The notes under the pieces are model-generated. The model did no database searches. It saw nothing but the letters and a program-made list of their open reading frames with translations, and was not told the DNA's origin. The translations under genes and the position numbers were made by a program. 64,000 bases of DNA from a bacterium (GTDB lineage: Bacteria > JAHJDO01). Below are positions 1 to 8,834 of the stretch, piece after piece (the stretch's first letter is position 1; each line of letters begins with the position of its first letter). Where the stretch lies: the NCBI GenBank assembly GCA_030652805.1, contig JAUSPT010000100.1:1-64000 (forward strand). The letters are read 5' to 3'.

Positions 1-131
1 AAAAAATGATACTATATATCAATATCAATCAAGCTGGAAAGGAGGTGGCAGAGAGCTTGAATTGTCGTGGCGTTTCTACGTATAAAGTAAAAATGCAAAA
101 AAAGTTGAAAAGATCAACTTTTTATAACTAA
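1..131 (+). CDS. 3' end of an unidentified gene, open at the left edge
   Basis: One frame is open from the left edge to a TAA at 129-131, giving about 42 residues rich in Lys, Asn and Ser and ending in STFYN. It lies directly before the glycosyltransferase gene with a 9-base gap, so it may be the tail of an upstream cassette member. A strong Shine-Dalgarno-like AAAGGAGGTG at 38-47 lies inside it without a well-placed start codon after it. No family could be recognised. It could be a chance frame. Confidence 0.3.
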   Translation, partial: KMILYININQAGKEVAESLNCRGVSTYKVKMQKKLKRSTFYN

Positions 132-140
132 ACTATAACA

Positions 141-1283
141 ATGAAAGTATTGCTTTTATATGATTACCCTCCCTCGCCGGCAGGTCTTGCGACACAAGGA
201 CATTTGCTGCATAGAGGGCTGGAGGAAATGGGGGTTGATGTTTATTCTGTAAACTTTGAGTCTGCTCAAGAGAAAGAGTGGTACTACAGATGGTTTGAAC
301 CAGATATTGTTGTAGGCATTGGATACTGGGGGCATACACCTCATTTAGTCCTTCATCCCCAAAGATACGGGTTAACAACTGTTCCTTGGCTGGTCGCTGA
401 TGGTTATATGGCGAACTATAGTGAGATACTTGATAATTTGCCTTTAGTGCTTGTTACTTCCAATTGGGTTAAAAAAGTGTATATGCGTGATGGTCTTAAT
501 GGTAAAAACATTGAGGTTTTGCCCGTAGGTTGTGATACGGATGCTTTTATTCCTCGTGATAAGAAAGAGCCAAAGGTTATCGCTGTGCGTGAAGCTTTAG
601 GTATAGCAGACGACCAAATAATGGTGTTAACTATAGGCGGTGATGCAGCCTCAAAAGGCGCACAGGAAGTTATGCAGGCTTTAGCGATAAACGACACTAA
701 GGCTCCTGATTGGAAATATGTTTGTAAGGTTTGGCCGCAACCGCGTACATATCGGCAGAATCTAGACGATTTACAATTAGCCACCCATTTAGGGATAGAT
801 AAAAATGTAGTTTATACCACAAACACTGTTTCCAGAAATTTTATGCCCTATTTATTATCTGCCTGTGATATTTATGCCGCTCCATCTCGTTTGGAAGGAT
901 TTGGTATGATTCAAATAGAAGCAAATGCATGCGGGAAACCGATTATAGGAATAAAAGCAATGGGAATGTTGGATACCTTGGTTCATGGGAAAACGGCTTT
1001 TTTAGCTGATGTTGCTCAGGAAATTAAACTTAGAGAAACAATTCTTGGAGATGAATCCGGATACGAGGATGGACATATACATACTTTTAAAAGACCAAGG
1101 ACGGTAGATTACAGAGCTAGTGTCAATGATATTGCTAAATATCTTATGGATTTAATGCAAGACGCTGACTTGAGAGAAAAAATGGGTAAAGAGGGAAGAA
1201 AGAGGGTCGTTAAAAATTTTGATTATCGACTTATAGCTAAAAAGTTTGTTCAAATAGTATCAAAGCGTTTGGGGATTTCGTAG
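141..1283 (+). CDS. Glycosyltransferase family 4 protein (GT-B fold)
   Basis: Retaining glycosyltransferase expected to move a sugar from an activated donor onto a carbohydrate or lipid acceptor in the cytoplasm. The 380 residues have GT-B layout: an N-terminal acceptor domain beginning with a hydrophobic strand and PPSPAG turn, and a C-terminal donor domain with the GT4 signature SRLEGFGM-x5-EA near residues 247-260, whose glutamates bind the donor. Length is normal for the family. The gene starts a tight three-gene run: one base separates it from the GH100-like gene, which itself abuts the GC-rich fusion gene. Donor and acceptor cannot be told from sequence; the neighbours suggest synthesis or turnover of a short oligosaccharide or storage glucan. 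Confidence 0.8.
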   Translation: MKVLLLYDYPPSPAGLATQGHLLHRGLEEMGVDVYSVNFESAQEKEWYYRWFEPDIVVGIGYWGHTPHLVLHPQRYGLTTVPWLVADGYMANYSEILDNLPLVLVTSNWVKKVYMRDGLNGKNIEVLPVGCDTDAFIPRDKKEPKVIAVREALGIADDQIMVLTIGGDAASKGAQEVMQALAINDTKAPDWKYVCKVWPQPRTYRQNLDDLQLATHLGIDKNVVYTTNTVSRNFMPYLLSACDIYAAPSRLEGFGMIQIEANACGKPIIGIKAMGMLDTLVHGKTAFLADVAQEIKLRETILGDESGYEDGHIHTFKRPRTVDYRASVNDIAKYLMDLMQDADLREKMGKEGRKRVVKNFDYRLIAKKFVQIVSKRLGIS

Positions 1284-1284
1284 T

Positions 1285-2451
1285 ATGAAAAAGAAAGATA
1301 AAGAATTTTTGGAAAAAGCGAAGCATGCTGCTTTAGAAGTTTTATTACATAATAACCATGGTCCATATCGTGGTTTGCCGAGAGCTGCAGGCTGGGGTTA
1401 TCCTGAACCGTATACAAGGGATTTGCTGATTAGTTCCTTTGGGATTCTTGCGACAAAAAATGAAAAGTTGATTAAATCAATGAAGCGTGTTCTTGAAACA
1501 TTAGCGAAAAACCAATCTCCTTTGGGCCATATTCCTTCTTTAGTTCACGATTCTGAAGACCGTGGCTCTAGTGATTGCACACCTCTATTTTTAATTGGTG
1601 TGGGGCTGTGGAGGAAGGTTATGAATGAACCGGATTTTCTTGAAGATGCTGTTCGAAAGTCTATTACATGGATGGAATATCGCAGCCCTACTAATCGCAT
1701 TATGGTTTCACAATTACCAACCAGCGACTGGCGTGATGAGCAGTGGGTTTTAGGATATGGATTATTTGTGAACACACTTGTTTATATTTATCTTAAATTG
1801 TTTGGATTAAATGAACGGGCTGGAATTCTTAAAAAGCATATGACTCGTTTTACTGTAAAAGATGACAAGCAGAACCGCCATGTCCATGAAGGATTAGTGC
1901 TGCGGTCTAAACCTTATTATGCAATATGGTCCTATAAAATATATAGAAGTGAACGCTTTGATTTGCTAGGCAACAGCCTTGCAATCTTATCCGGAATAGC
2001 GCAACCTTCCAGAGCAAAAAAACTCATTAGCTGGATAGAGACTGAGTGCAAAGCGATGACGGATAGAGGAGAATTGGCTGTTGATTTACCCCCTAATTTT
2101 TTCCCTTATATCAAAGAAGAAGATCCTGATTGGTTGCCACGTTATAAGAAATACAATCAGCCGGGAGAATATCATAATGGTGGTATCTGGCCTTTTGTTT
2201 GTGGGTTTTATATCGCAGCTTTAGTTTCTGCGGGGATGTTGAATCTGGCAAAAAGAAAATTACTATCTTTGGCAAAACTTGTTAAACAGACAAGAGAAGC
2301 AAAAACCGAGTTCGGATTTAACGAATGGCATCGCGCACAAGACGGTACACCTCGGGGACAGAATTGGCAAAGTTGGTCTGCTGCTATGTATCTTTATGCT
2401 GCTGAGTGTGTAGAAAAAAAGAAAACTCCCTTTTTTGAAGAAATTAAATAA
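1285..2451 (+). CDS. Six-hairpin glycosidase-like protein, GH100-like
   Basis: Predicted (alpha/alpha)6-barrel protein of 388 residues resembling neutral/alkaline invertase (GH100) and amylo-1,6-glucosidase-type barrels. Supporting motifs are EPYTRDLL at residues 41-48, where the Asp sits where the barrel's catalytic acid is expected, a GSSDCTPLFL segment near 95, and YHNGGIWPF near 295, the counterpart of the HNGGSWP loop of GH100 enzymes. No signal peptide is seen, so it should be cytoplasmic. Cleavage of sucrose or another short glucoside is possible, but substrate assignment is inference. It ends exactly where the GC-rich fusion gene begins, which suggests translational coupling. Confidence 0.65.
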   Translation: MKKKDKEFLEKAKHAALEVLLHNNHGPYRGLPRAAGWGYPEPYTRDLLISSFGILATKNEKLIKSMKRVLETLAKNQSPLGHIPSLVHDSEDRGSSDCTPLFLIGVGLWRKVMNEPDFLEDAVRKSITWMEYRSPTNRIMVSQLPTSDWRDEQWVLGYGLFVNTLVYIYLKLFGLNERAGILKKHMTRFTVKDDKQNRHVHEGLVLRSKPYYAIWSYKIYRSERFDLLGNSLAILSGIAQPSRAKKLISWIETECKAMTDRGELAVDLPPNFFPYIKEEDPDWLPRYKKYNQPGEYHNGGIWPFVCGFYIAALVSAGMLNLAKRKLLSLAKLVKQTREAKTEFGFNEWHRAQDGTPRGQNWQSWSAAMYLYAAECVEKKKTPFFEEIK

Positions 2452-4734
2452 ATGAGTCACAATTCAATACTTAATCGCATTGCGTTCATCGGCAACTACT
2501 TGCCGCGTCAGTGCGGTATCGCCACATTTACCACTGATTTGTGTGAGGCCATTGCCGCCCAATATAGTCAAACAGCCTGCATTGCCCTGCCGGTCAATGA
2601 TATCAAGGCCGGCTATGCCTATCCGCTCCGCGTTCGGTTTGAGCTCACGGAGAAGGATATTGATTCCTATCGCCGTGCTGCTGACTTCCTGAATATCAAC
2701 AACGTAGACCTCGTCTCTCTGCAGCATGAGTATGGCATTTTCGGCGGACGCGCAGGCAGCCACATCCTAGAGCTCTTGCGCGAATTGCGGATGCCTATCG
2801 TCACGACACTACACACCATTCTGCGCGACCCCGACCCCGATCAGAAGCGGGTGTTGGAAGAAGTCGCGGCCCTGTCTGATCGGCTGGTTGTTATGAGTAA
2901 GCGCGGCGCAGAATTCCTGCATGAGGTCTATGGCGTGCTGCCGGATAAGATTGATCTGATCCCGCACGGCATCCCTGATGTGCCCTTTGTAGACCCAAGT
3001 TTTCACAAAGACCTGTTTGGGGTCGAGGGCAAAATCGTCTTGCTCAGCTTTGGTTTGCTTTCGGCGAGTAAAGGTATCGAAAATGTCATAGCTGCCCTGC
3101 CCGCCATTTTAGCCCGACACCCGAACGTGGTGTACATCGTCCTTGGCGCGACCCACCCTCATGTCGTGCAGAATGAAGGCGAAACATATCGGCTGTCCCT
3201 GCAACGGTTGGCTCAGGAGAAAGGCATGGAAGGTCGGGTGATCTTTTACAACCGCTTTGTAAGTTTGGAAGAACTTGTTAAATTCATCAGCGCAGCAGAT
3301 ATTTACATCACGCCCTATCTCAATGTAGCGCAAATCGCCTCCGGCACACTCGCCTACACCCTGGGAGCGGGCAAGGCGGTGATTTCGACACCGTATTGGT
3401 ATGCGGAAGAGATGCTGGCCGAAGGACGGGGAGTGCTGGTGCCGTTCCGGGATCCGGCAGCGCTGGCCGATCAGGTGATTGACCTTTTAGACAACGAGTC
3501 CCAGCGCCACGCCATGCGCAAACGGGCCTATGTGTTTGGGCGAGAGATGATCTGGCCGCAGGTAGCAAGCCGTTATATGGAGTGTTTTGAACGTGCGCGC
3601 GCGGAACGCCGTCATTTTGTTCACCCCGACTTTGCGGTTAAACCCCTGGACAAACGCCCGGGCGAATTGCCGCCTCTCAAACTGGATCACCTATATCATA
3701 TGACGGACAAAACCGGCATCATGCAACACGCCATTTTCACGGTGCCCAACTATCACGAGGGCTACACTACCGATGACAACGCCCGCGCGCTGATGGTAAG
3801 CGCCCTTATGGAAGACATGGGCAACGAAGAGGCCTTGGCACTAGGCTCCCGTTATCTGGCCTTTATATGGTATGCCTTCAATACGAAAACCGGACGCCTC
3901 CGTAACTTTATGGATTACCAGCGCAACTGGCTGGAAGAGAGCGGTTCCGACGACAGCCACGGCCGAACATTGCGGGCGTTAGGCACCGTGTTGGGTCGAT
4001 CGAATATGCTAACCTTACACAATATGGCGGGCTGGGTGTTCGAGCAGACTTTACCCGCTATTCTTAACACACCTAGCCCGCGCGCTTGGGCTTTCGCGAT
4101 CATTGGCATACAAGAATACCTACAGCGGTTTGCCGGTGACCGCCAGGCTGGCCAGGTCCGCGAGGAATTGTCCACGCGGATGCTGACGTTGTATAAAAAC
4201 CACCACTCAGATGAATGGTGCTGGTATGAAGACCGGCTGACCTATTGCAATGCCGCGTTGCCGCACGCCTTGCTCCTGTGTGGCCAAGCGATGTCCAATG
4301 CCGCCATGACCGAAACCGGATTGGAGTCGCTGAATTGGCTGGCCGACTTGCAACGCGCAGACGCAGGGCATTTTGTTCCTATTGGATCCAATGGTTTTTA
4401 TCCGCAAGGTGGTGAACGGGCCCGGTTCGATCAACAGCCGGTGGAGGCGCAGGCGATGGTCTCCGCCTGTCTCGAAGCCTACCGAATCACGCTCGATGAA
4501 CGCTGGCGCAAGGAAGCCCGCCGCGCCTTTGAATGGTTCCTTGGGCGCAATGATCTTAATCTGCCCCTTTACGATCCGACGACAGGCGGTTGTCGGGACG
4601 GCCTGCATCCCGACCGCGTGAACGAGAATCAGGGCGCAGAGTCGACGCTGTCCTTCCTCCAAGCCCTGCTGGAACTGCGGCTGGCTGAGAATATTATTAT
4701 TGAGTCAGCCTTGTCTCCTCAATCTAGTGGGTAA
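2452..4734 (+). CDS. GT4 glycosyltransferase fused to a six-hairpin domain; GC-rich
   Basis: Two-domain protein of 760 residues. Residues 1 to about 375 form a GT4 glycosyltransferase (N-terminal GNYLPRQCGIATFT loop, LQHEYGIFGG near 90, donor-binding segment from about 200 on). Residues from about 400 on form an (alpha/alpha)6 region with the motif YTTDDNARAL near 437-446 and GSDDSHGRTLRALG near 500. It is cytoplasmic, with no signal or membrane segment. The start ATG follows the upstream stop directly. By eye the gene is far richer in G+C than the flanking genes, with GC-ending codons and long antisense open frames, unlike its two cassette partners. That suggests recent acquisition from a GC-rich donor. 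Substrate unknown; the second domain may act on or sense the product of the first. Confidence 0.75.
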   Translation: MSHNSILNRIAFIGNYLPRQCGIATFTTDLCEAIAAQYSQTACIALPVNDIKAGYAYPLRVRFELTEKDIDSYRRAADFLNINNVDLVSLQHEYGIFGGRAGSHILELLRELRMPIVTTLHTILRDPDPDQKRVLEEVAALSDRLVVMSKRGAEFLHEVYGVLPDKIDLIPHGIPDVPFVDPSFHKDLFGVEGKIVLLSFGLLSASKGIENVIAALPAILARHPNVVYIVLGATHPHVVQNEGETYRLSLQRLAQEKGMEGRVIFYNRFVSLEELVKFISAADIYITPYLNVAQIASGTLAYTLGAGKAVISTPYWYAEEMLAEGRGVLVPFRDPAALADQVIDLLDNESQRHAMRKRAYVFGREMIWPQVASRYMECFERARAERRHFVHPDFAVKPLDKRPGELPPLKLDHLYHMTDKTGIMQHAIFTVPNYHEGYTTDDNARALMVSALMEDMGNEEALALGSRYLAFIWYAFNTKTGRLRNFMDYQRNWLEESGSDDSHGRTLRALGTVLGRSNMLTLHNMAGWVFEQTLPAILNTPSPRAWAFAIIGIQEYLQRFAGDRQAGQVREELSTRMLTLYKNHHSDEWCWYEDRLTYCNAALPHALLLCGQAMSNAAMTETGLESLNWLADLQRADAGHFVPIGSNGFYPQGGERARFDQQPVEAQAMVSACLEAYRITLDERWRKEARRAFEWFLGRNDLNLPLYDPTTGGCRDGLHPDRVNENQGAESTLSFLQALLELRLAENIIIESALSPQSSG

Positions 4735-4775
4735 TGATGTATCTTACCATTTCCAAAGCATAAAGAATTTTTTTG

Positions 4776-4839
4776 TTGACAGGATTTTTTGTGTTTTATA
4801 TACTTCCATAGAAAGTTTATATTAGGAAACTTCTATGGA
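4776..4839 (+). promoter_or_regulatory. Consensus sigma70 promoter and dyad operator of the polyamine operon
   Basis: TTGACA (4776-4781), a 17-base spacer and TATACT (4799-4804) make a near-perfect housekeeping promoter. Directly after it lies an imperfect inverted repeat, TCCATAGAAAGTTT (4805-4818) against AAACTTCTATGGA (4827-4839), with one base missing in the right arm. The dyad covers the predicted transcription start and the ATG of the regulator, and AGGA at 4824-4827 is the Shine-Dalgarno. The placement suggests autorepression by the first gene of the operon, perhaps responding to polyamine level. A hairpin in the mRNA acting on translation is an alternative. Confidence 0.7.
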
Positions 4840-5380
4840 TATAAAGATTGGACAAAAGATAAAAAGATTACGTGTAGAAAGCGGACTGACTTTGCAGGAG
4901 CTTGCTTCCAGGTCAAATCTTACAAAAGGATTTCTTTCACAACTGGAAAGAGATTTAACATCCCCAAGCATTGCAACCTTAACTCAAGTATTAGAGGTGT
5001 TAGATGAAGATTTATCCTCTTTTTTCAGTAAGTTAGAAAGAAATAAAATCATATACAATAAGAGTGATAGAGTTGCCATCTCAGAAGGGGAAGGGGTTCC
5101 GAAAGTTGAAGTCCTGGTTCCAGGGGCTCAAAACAGAAATATGGATGTTTTGTTAGTGGATTTGGATGTCGGGCAAACAACCTCAAAAGATAAAATTCAT
5201 GAAGGTGAGGAGTTTGGTTTTGTTGTGACAGGTAAAATTGCTCTTCATCTGGATAAGAAAGTTATGAAAATATTTAGCGGGCAGTGTTTTTATTTCCGGT
5301 CAGAGGCAAGTCATTATATAGAAAATGTCGGGAAAAAGAGAGCAAGGCTTCTCTGGGTTTCATCCCCGCCAACTTTTTAG
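4835..5380 (+). CDS. XRE-family transcriptional regulator with cupin domain
   Basis: DNA-binding regulator of 181 residues: a lambda-repressor-like helix-turn-helix (about residues 5-60, with [14 protein letters not shown] as the recognition part) followed by a cupin barrel (about 105-178, with HEGEEFGFV and the SGQCFYF strand). This HTH-cupin plan is shared with PuuR and similar regulators of small-molecule pathways, where the cupin senses a metabolite. It is the first gene of the polyamine operon, with speD 14 bases downstream, and its start lies inside a dyad next to the promoter. Regulation of polyamine synthesis with autoregulation is inferred. AGGA seven bases before the ATG supports the start. 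Confidence 0.85.
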   Translation: MDIKIGQKIKRLRVESGLTLQELASRSNLTKGFLSQLERDLTSPSIATLTQVLEVLDEDLSSFFSKLERNKIIYNKSDRVAISEGEGVPKVEVLVPGAQNRNMDVLLVDLDVGQTTSKDKIHEGEEFGFVVTGKIALHLDKKVMKIFSGQCFYFRSEASHYIENVGKKRARLLWVSSPPTF

Positions 5381-5394
5381 AAAGGAGGTATGAG

Positions 5395-5763
5395 ATGGAT
5401 GCTTTAAGCAAACATATTTTAGGGGAACTATATGATTGCGACAAGACTCTTTTAAACGATCCATATATGATAGAGAAAATTATGAATGAAGCGGCTAATG
5501 TTTGCGGCGCGACAGTAATTAAAAGTGTATTTCATCTTTTTAATCCCCACGGCGTGAGCGGTGTAGTAGTGATAGCTGAGTCTCATCTTGCAATTCATAC
5601 ATGGCCTGAACATTGTTTTGCATCAGTGGATGTTTTTACATGCGGCAACACAGTAGCCCCGTGGAAAGCATATGACTTCTTGAAGAAGAAGCTAAAATCT
5701 AAACGTTCTACGGTATTTGAGATGAAAAGAGGGCAGGGGATAAAAGAGGGGCAGTATAAATGA
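5395..5763 (+). CDS. speD: S-adenosylmethionine decarboxylase proenzyme
   Basis: Makes decarboxylated AdoMet, the aminopropyl donor for spermidine. The 122-residue protein is a prokaryotic class 1B proenzyme of normal size. [12 protein letters not shown] starts at residue 61; self-cleavage is expected between Glu62 and Ser63, turning the serine into the pyruvoyl cofactor. His68 and Cys83 (in FTCG) are the expected processing and catalytic residues. An excellent Shine-Dalgarno, AAAGGAGGT, precedes the chosen ATG; a longer in-frame extension runs into the upstream regulator gene and is unlikely. Its stop overlaps the next start as ATGA, so translation is coupled to the arginine decarboxylase gene. 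Confidence 0.93.
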   Translation: MDALSKHILGELYDCDKTLLNDPYMIEKIMNEAANVCGATVIKSVFHLFNPHGVSGVVVIAESHLAIHTWPEHCFASVDVFTCGNTVAPWKAYDFLKKKLKSKRSTVFEMKRGQGIKEGQYK

Positions 5764-6239
5764 TTATTAAAACTCCAACCTGTTTTTTTCTTGTTTCAGG
5801 AGAAGGAGAGGGGAAGACTCCTTTAAATGCTTTTGACATGGCATTGCTTAATTCCGGAATAGGAAATACAAATCTTGTTAGAATGAGCAGCATAGTTCCT
5901 CCTGCTTGTAAAAAAATAAAACCTATTAATCTTCCTCTTGGAGCGTTAGTGCCAGTAGCGTATGCATCTATTAGTTCTGATATTCCGGGGGAGATTATTT
6001 CTTCAGCAGTTGCCGTGGCAATACCGGAGGATGATTCTAAATCCGGCTTAATAATGGAATATTCAGCCAGGGGTCATAAGGAAGATATTGAGAATATTGT
6101 AAAAAGAATGTCCGAAGAGGGAATGGCTTCCAGAGGAGAAAAAATAAAGAAGATTACTTCTAAAAGCATGGAGCATAAAGTAAAAAACATAGGTACTGCG
6201 TTTGCTGCAGTTGTCTTATGGTATGATGGAGAGATATAG
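5760..6239 (+). CDS. pdaD: Pyruvoyl-dependent arginine decarboxylase
   Basis: Converts arginine to agmatine, the first step of this operon's route to putrescine. The 159-residue protein matches the PvlArgDC family in length and motifs: RMSSIVPP at 41-48 holds the Ser43-Ser44 self-cleavage site that creates the pyruvoyl group, and LIMEYSARG (98-106) carries the conserved catalytic Glu. It overlaps speD by four bases and abuts speE. This family is common in archaea, Chlamydiae and anaerobes, in contrast to the PLP enzymes SpeA/AdiA. The operon therefore makes two successive self-processing pyruvoyl enzymes. Confidence 0.92.
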   Translation: MIIKTPTCFFLVSGEGEGKTPLNAFDMALLNSGIGNTNLVRMSSIVPPACKKIKPINLPLGALVPVAYASISSDIPGEIISSAVAVAIPEDDSKSGLIMEYSARGHKEDIENIVKRMSEEGMASRGEKIKKITSKSMEHKVKNIGTAFAAVVLWYDGEI

Positions 6240-7076
6240 ATGGAACTATGGTTTACTGAGAAACACACAAAAAATTTAGGGATTAAGCTGAAAATAAAAA
6301 CAGCTTTATTTCATGGCAAAAGTGAATATCAAGTGATTGATGTTCTAGATACGTTTGAATTTGGTCGCATGCTTCTTTTGGACGGGCTTGTTATGATTAC
6401 TGAACGTGATGAATTTGTTTATCATGAAATGATTACTCATACTCCAATATGTGTTCACCCAAATCCGTCAAATATTCTAGTTATCGGAGGAGGAGATGGT
6501 GGAACTATCAGAGAAATCCTGAGGCACTCTGAAGTTAAAAAAGTAGATTTGGTTGAAATAGATAAGATGGTGATAGAAAAAAGCATGGAGTTTTTTCCAA
6601 ATGTCAGCAGCAAGCTTAAAGATCCAAAAGTTGATATTATTGTTAAAGATGGGATAGAGTATATTAAGAAGCATAGAAATGAGTATGACATTGTAATTAT
6701 AGATTCAACCGACCCAATTGGTCCGGGAGAGGGCTTAGTCAGAAAAGAATTTTACGAATCAGTTTTTGATAGTTTGAAAGAGGGTGGTATTATGGTTGCT
6801 CAAACTGAATCACCATTTATTAGCGGCAATTTAGTTGCGAATATATTTAAAAACATTAAAGCTGTTTTCCCGATAGCCAAAATGTATACTGCTTTTATTC
6901 CTACCTATCCGAGCGGATACTGGAGTTTTTCTTTTGGTTCCAAGAAGTATGATCCAATAGAGGATTTTAATCAGAAAAGGGCAGGAGATATTCAGACTCA
7001 ACTAAAGTATTACAACTCTGGAATTCACAAGGCCAGTTTTGCCCTGCCAAACTTTGTGCAAAAATTATGCAGTTAA
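6240..7076 (+). CDS. speE: Polyamine aminopropyltransferase (spermidine synthase)
   Basis: Transfers the aminopropyl group from decarboxylated AdoMet to putrescine. The 278-residue protein shows the family hallmarks: LWFTEKHT at the N-terminus, GRMLLLDG, ERDEFVYHEM, the nucleotide-binding loop VIGGGDGGT near residue 80, and the catalytic-loop signature IIDSTDPIGPGEGL near 155. It starts directly after the arginine decarboxylase stop and overlaps the agmatinase start by ten bases, so all four enzymes appear to be made from one mRNA. Length and motif order are normal. Confidence 0.95.
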   Translation: MELWFTEKHTKNLGIKLKIKTALFHGKSEYQVIDVLDTFEFGRMLLLDGLVMITERDEFVYHEMITHTPICVHPNPSNILVIGGGDGGTIREILRHSEVKKVDLVEIDKMVIEKSMEFFPNVSSKLKDPKVDIIVKDGIEYIKKHRNEYDIVIIDSTDPIGPGEGLVRKEFYESVFDSLKEGGIMVAQTESPFISGNLVANIFKNIKAVFPIAKMYTAFIPTYPSGYWSFSFGSKKYDPIEDFNQKRAGDIQTQLKYYNSGIHKASFALPNFVQKLCS

Positions 7077-7909
7077 GCACTAACCAATACATCTGCGCTA
7101 ATAAAAAATATGAAGAAGCAGACATAGTAATTTTTGGCGCTCCTTTTGATGGAACATCCTCATATCGCAGCGGTTCGAGATTTGCTCCAGACGCTATAAG
7201 GGAAGCATCCAGAAGCATAGAAACTTATAGTCCCTTACAGTTAAAAGATACGGAAGATTTAAAAATTGCTGATATTGGGGATCTGGAACTTCCATTTGGA
7301 GAGAAAATACGTGCTCTTAATCAAGTAAAAAAACTAGTTAAGGATATTTTGCGAGACGGGAAAGTTCCTGTAGCAATTGGCGGGGAACATTTAATTTCTG
7401 TGGCGACAATAGAAGAATGTTATAAAAAATACAAAAACCTAAATGTAGTACAGCTTGATGCACATGCTGATTTGAGAGATCAATATATGGGGGAAAGGTT
7501 ATCTCATGCTACAGTCATGAGAAGAATATCTGAGCTTATTGGTTTTCAAAATATATATCAATTTGGTATCAGGTCAGGATTGAAGGAAGAGTTATCTCTT
7601 TGTAAAAAGAACAATATTATTTACCAATTCAGTAAAAAGGATTTTGAAAGGCTCATAAAGGCGGTTGCGAAGAAACCAACTTATATAACATTAGATATAG
7701 ATGTTTTTGATCCATCCTTTGTTCCGGGAGTGGGCAATCCAGAAGCAGGAGGTATTTGTTTTAACACTGTTATGACATTCTTGGAATACGCAAAAAAGCT
7801 GCATATAGTTGGACTTGATTTGGTTGAACTTTCCCCACATTGTGACCCGTCAAATATATCTTCTTTTCTTGCTGCAAAACTATTACGTGAAATGCTTCTT
7901 GTAATCTAA
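7067..7909 (+). CDS. speB: Agmatinase (agmatine ureohydrolase)
   Basis: Hydrolyses agmatine to putrescine and urea, closing the arginine-agmatine-putrescine-spermidine route. It is a ureohydrolase of 280 residues with the dimanganese ligands in order: GGEHL near 105, DAHADLRD near 133, SHATVMRR near 147, and DIDVFDPSFVPG near 213. The substrate-loop sequence and the pathway neighbours favour agmatinase over arginase. The start overlaps speE. It is the last gene of the operon; no convincing terminator is visible in the 61 bases before the next gene. Confidence 0.92.
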   Translation: MQLSTNQYICANKKYEEADIVIFGAPFDGTSSYRSGSRFAPDAIREASRSIETYSPLQLKDTEDLKIADIGDLELPFGEKIRALNQVKKLVKDILRDGKVPVAIGGEHLISVATIEECYKKYKNLNVVQLDAHADLRDQYMGERLSHATVMRRISELIGFQNIYQFGIRSGLKEELSLCKKNNIIYQFSKKDFERLIKAVAKKPTYITLDIDVFDPSFVPGVGNPEAGGICFNTVMTFLEYAKKLHIVGLDLVELSPHCDPSNISSFLAAKLLREMLLVI

Positions 7910-7970
7910 TTACAAAGCTTCGAGTATGTTTGAACTTGTAGACGGATGTTAAATATGATAAAAATGCAAA

Positions 7971-8834
7971 ATGATTCGTTATTTATGTTATCTTATTGCT
8001 CAGTTTCTTACCATTCATCTTTCTAGAAAATGGGTATATTGTGTGGCAAGGATAGTCAGCAGATTATATTACTACTTTTCATGGCAAAGCAGGCGTGCTG
8101 TTAGAGACAACCTATCTCATGTCGTCAAGAGAAAGTTAACCAAGAAAGAGTTTCGCAGATTAATATGGCTGACCTATTTAAATTTTGGGAAATATCTGGC
8201 GGATTTTTTGTTTTTTCCAAAAATAGATGCAAGTAACATTGATAAAATTGTGAGAATAAAAAATAGGCATTACATAGATGAAGCTTTTAGCTATAAGCGG
8301 GGAGTAATCGCACTGAGCGCACATCTTGGTAACTGGGAAATAGGAGGGATAGCGCTTTCTCTTAAAGGTTATCCTATAAATGCAATTGTATTAAGTCACG
8401 ATAACCCGAGAGTTAATCAGTTTTTTATTAAACAAAGAAAACAAAAAAATATGAATATAATTCCTGTGGGGTCTGCGTTTAGAAAGGCTCTCCGTATATT
8501 AAGAAAAGGAGAGGCAATAGCTGTTTTGGGAGATAGGGATATATTTAGAAAAGGAATTAAACTGGATTTCTTTGATAAAGAGACAATTGTACCAAAAGGG
8601 CCGGCAATGATGGCTGTTGAGACAGGAGCGGCTGTACTGCCTGTTTTTGCTATCAGACAATCAGATGAGACGTATAAACTAATTTTCGAGAAGCCTTTTT
8701 TTGCAAAAAGTGGGAAAAATAGAAATGAAAGCATACAAAAAACAGCTTTACAAATTGCGGGGATTATAGAAGAATACATAAGCTTTTATCCTGGACAATG
8801 GTTGCTTTTTCATCACATGTGGGAGGGAGAATAA
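7971..8834 (+). CDS. LpxL/HtrB-family lysophospholipid (lipid A) acyltransferase
   Basis: Inner-membrane acyltransferase expected to add a secondary acyl chain to lipid A or a related glycolipid. The 287-residue protein has a hydrophobic N-terminal anchor (about residues 3-18), the catalytic HLGNWE (His118 and Glu123, the HX4D/E motif), and the later VLGDRD and VPKGPAMMA blocks typical of LpxL/HtrB. It supports a Gram-negative envelope. No clear Shine-Dalgarno precedes the start. The following GT2 gene continues in the same reading frame immediately after the TAA stop. Confidence 0.85.
   Translation: MIRYLCYLIAQFLTIHLSRKWVYCVARIVSRLYYYFSWQSRRAVRDNLSHVVKRKLTKKEFRRLIWLTYLNFGKYLADFLFFPKIDASNIDKIVRIKNRHYIDEAFSYKRGVIALSAHLGNWEIGGIALSLKGYPINAIVLSHDNPRVNQFFIKQRKQKNMNIIPVGSAFRKALRILRKGEAIAVLGDRDIFRKGIKLDFFDKETIVPKGPAMMAVETGAAVLPVFAIRQSDETYKLIFEKPFFAKSGKNRNESIQKTALQIAGIIEEYISFYPGQWLLFHHMWEGE

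Noticed and set aside
4207-4662. Long antisense open frame (151 codons) in the GC-rich fusion gene
   Set aside because: High G+C removes stop codons by chance; no ribosome site and no recognisable protein. The sense frame has clear domains.
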